A stretch of 64,000 bases of DNA from Prado023 sp963706875. GTDB lineage: Bacteria; Actinomycetota; Actinomycetes; S36-B12; CAIYMF01. Of the stretch, positions 63,798-64,000 are shown one piece after another. The notes under the pieces were generated by a model. That model had not been told where the DNA came from. It worked only from the letters and a program-made list of their open reading frames with translations, and did no database searches. The position numbers were made by a program, and so were the translations under genes. Each line of letters opens with the position of its first letter. Position 1 is the first letter of the stretch. Location of the stretch: positions 166,492-230,491 of the forward strand of contig CAVPNW010000014.1 of the NCBI GenBank assembly GCA_963706875.1, read 5' to 3'.

Positions 63798-64000
63798 CCC
63801 GGCCCCTCCCACCCATCAGCGACAACGACATCGCCGACACTGCCGGTGGGGCCAAATCAGACCGTCACAACACGCCGCAACCAACCCACCAAGTGGGGCC
63901 AGATCAAGCCGTCACGGTGGGGCCAAATCAGACTGTCAGAGCCAGCGCCCCCCTCACGCGTGCTCGTCGCTAGTTTCGCATGTTCGTGCAACACCACTGT

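Larger units (their letters stand above)
60699..63938. mobile_element. IS21-family insertion sequence with passenger gene
   Basis: About 3.24 kb bounded by multiple terminal repeats. The left end has TGATTTGGCCCC and then GTGACGGCTTGATCTGGCCC. The right end has three inverted copies of GGGGCCAAATCAG / GGGGCCAGATCAAGCCGTCAC. istA and istB lie in order on the minus strand with a 4-nt overlap. The TG...CA termini at 60699 and 63938 suit IS21, but partial similarity extends about 8 bp outward (CTGGCT on both sides) and I saw no clear target duplication, so the ends are uncertain by about 15 bp. Confidence 0.85.

Noticed and set aside
63939..64000. Right attachment site (attR) of the tRNA-Thr element
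   Set aside because: No similarity to the tRNA 3' end was seen here or elsewhere to the right of the integrase.

Overview
The window reads as the chromosome of a high-GC actinomycete. It encodes mycothiol enzymes (MshA and the start of MshD), GlnR, SenX3/RegX3, CarD, an HBHA-like Lys/Ala-rich protein and a 13E12-type DUF222 HNH gene, and start codons are often GTG. Gene neighbourhoods known from mycobacteria recur (glnR-mshD, mshA-YbjN-gpm-senX3-regX3, HTH-hbhA-DUF2516), but the genus cannot be read from this sequence.

Region 1 (1-32.7 kb) is dense core genome. It holds mshD/glnR with a divergent membrane-anchored thioredoxin, a frameshifted DUF222/HNH gene, and a four-gene histidine-degradation operon hutH-hutU-hutI-hutG (hutG frameshifted). 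An NYN/OST-HTH RNA-type nuclease follows, then a cysteine-rich 25-codon leader peptide in front of a DUF4395 membrane protein. A tight cluster encodes a 35-aa membrane peptide, nitrobindin, a Fur-family regulator, YgfZ and Dtd. Further on are BKACE and asparaginase genes, the HBHA block, the Gpm/YbjN/MshA/PhoU block with divergent senX3-regX3 (a PHO-box-like repeat lies between phoU and senX3), then carD, ispD-ispF, cysS-rlmB, an esterase and a DUF4032 protein. Many genes carry a TANNNT -10 element only 6-8 nt before the start codon, as expected for leaderless mRNAs.

Region 2 (32.7-44.2 kb) is an alpha-glucan uptake locus. It has two MsmK/UgpC-type ATPases, a GH13 glycosidase, the permeases MalG and MalF, and two tandem solute-binding lipoproteins. 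From here onward a large share of genes is broken by single-base frameshifts, whereas the genes between 5.9 and 32.7 kb are intact.

Region 3 (44.2-54.2 kb) is an integrated, conjugation-related element next to tRNA-Thr(UGU). It carries a tyrosine integrase, an excisionase-like HTH protein, a CGNR zinc-finger protein, a DUF3631 ATPase, a membrane NERD-domain protein, an RHH-like accessory protein and a MobA/VirD2-type relaxase. Its far attachment site was not found.

Region 4 (54.2-64 kb) starts with a group II intron whose reverse-transcriptase ORF is almost entirely deleted but whose domain V is complete. It is followed 26 bp away by a roughly 1,480-codon STAND NTPase with an N-terminal nuclease-like domain (a candidate Avs-type antiphage protein). 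About 540 bp without a recognisable gene and a small gene remnant come next, then an IS21-family element with istA, istB and an unexpected membrane-protein passenger gene. The last 60 bases hold nothing I can identify.
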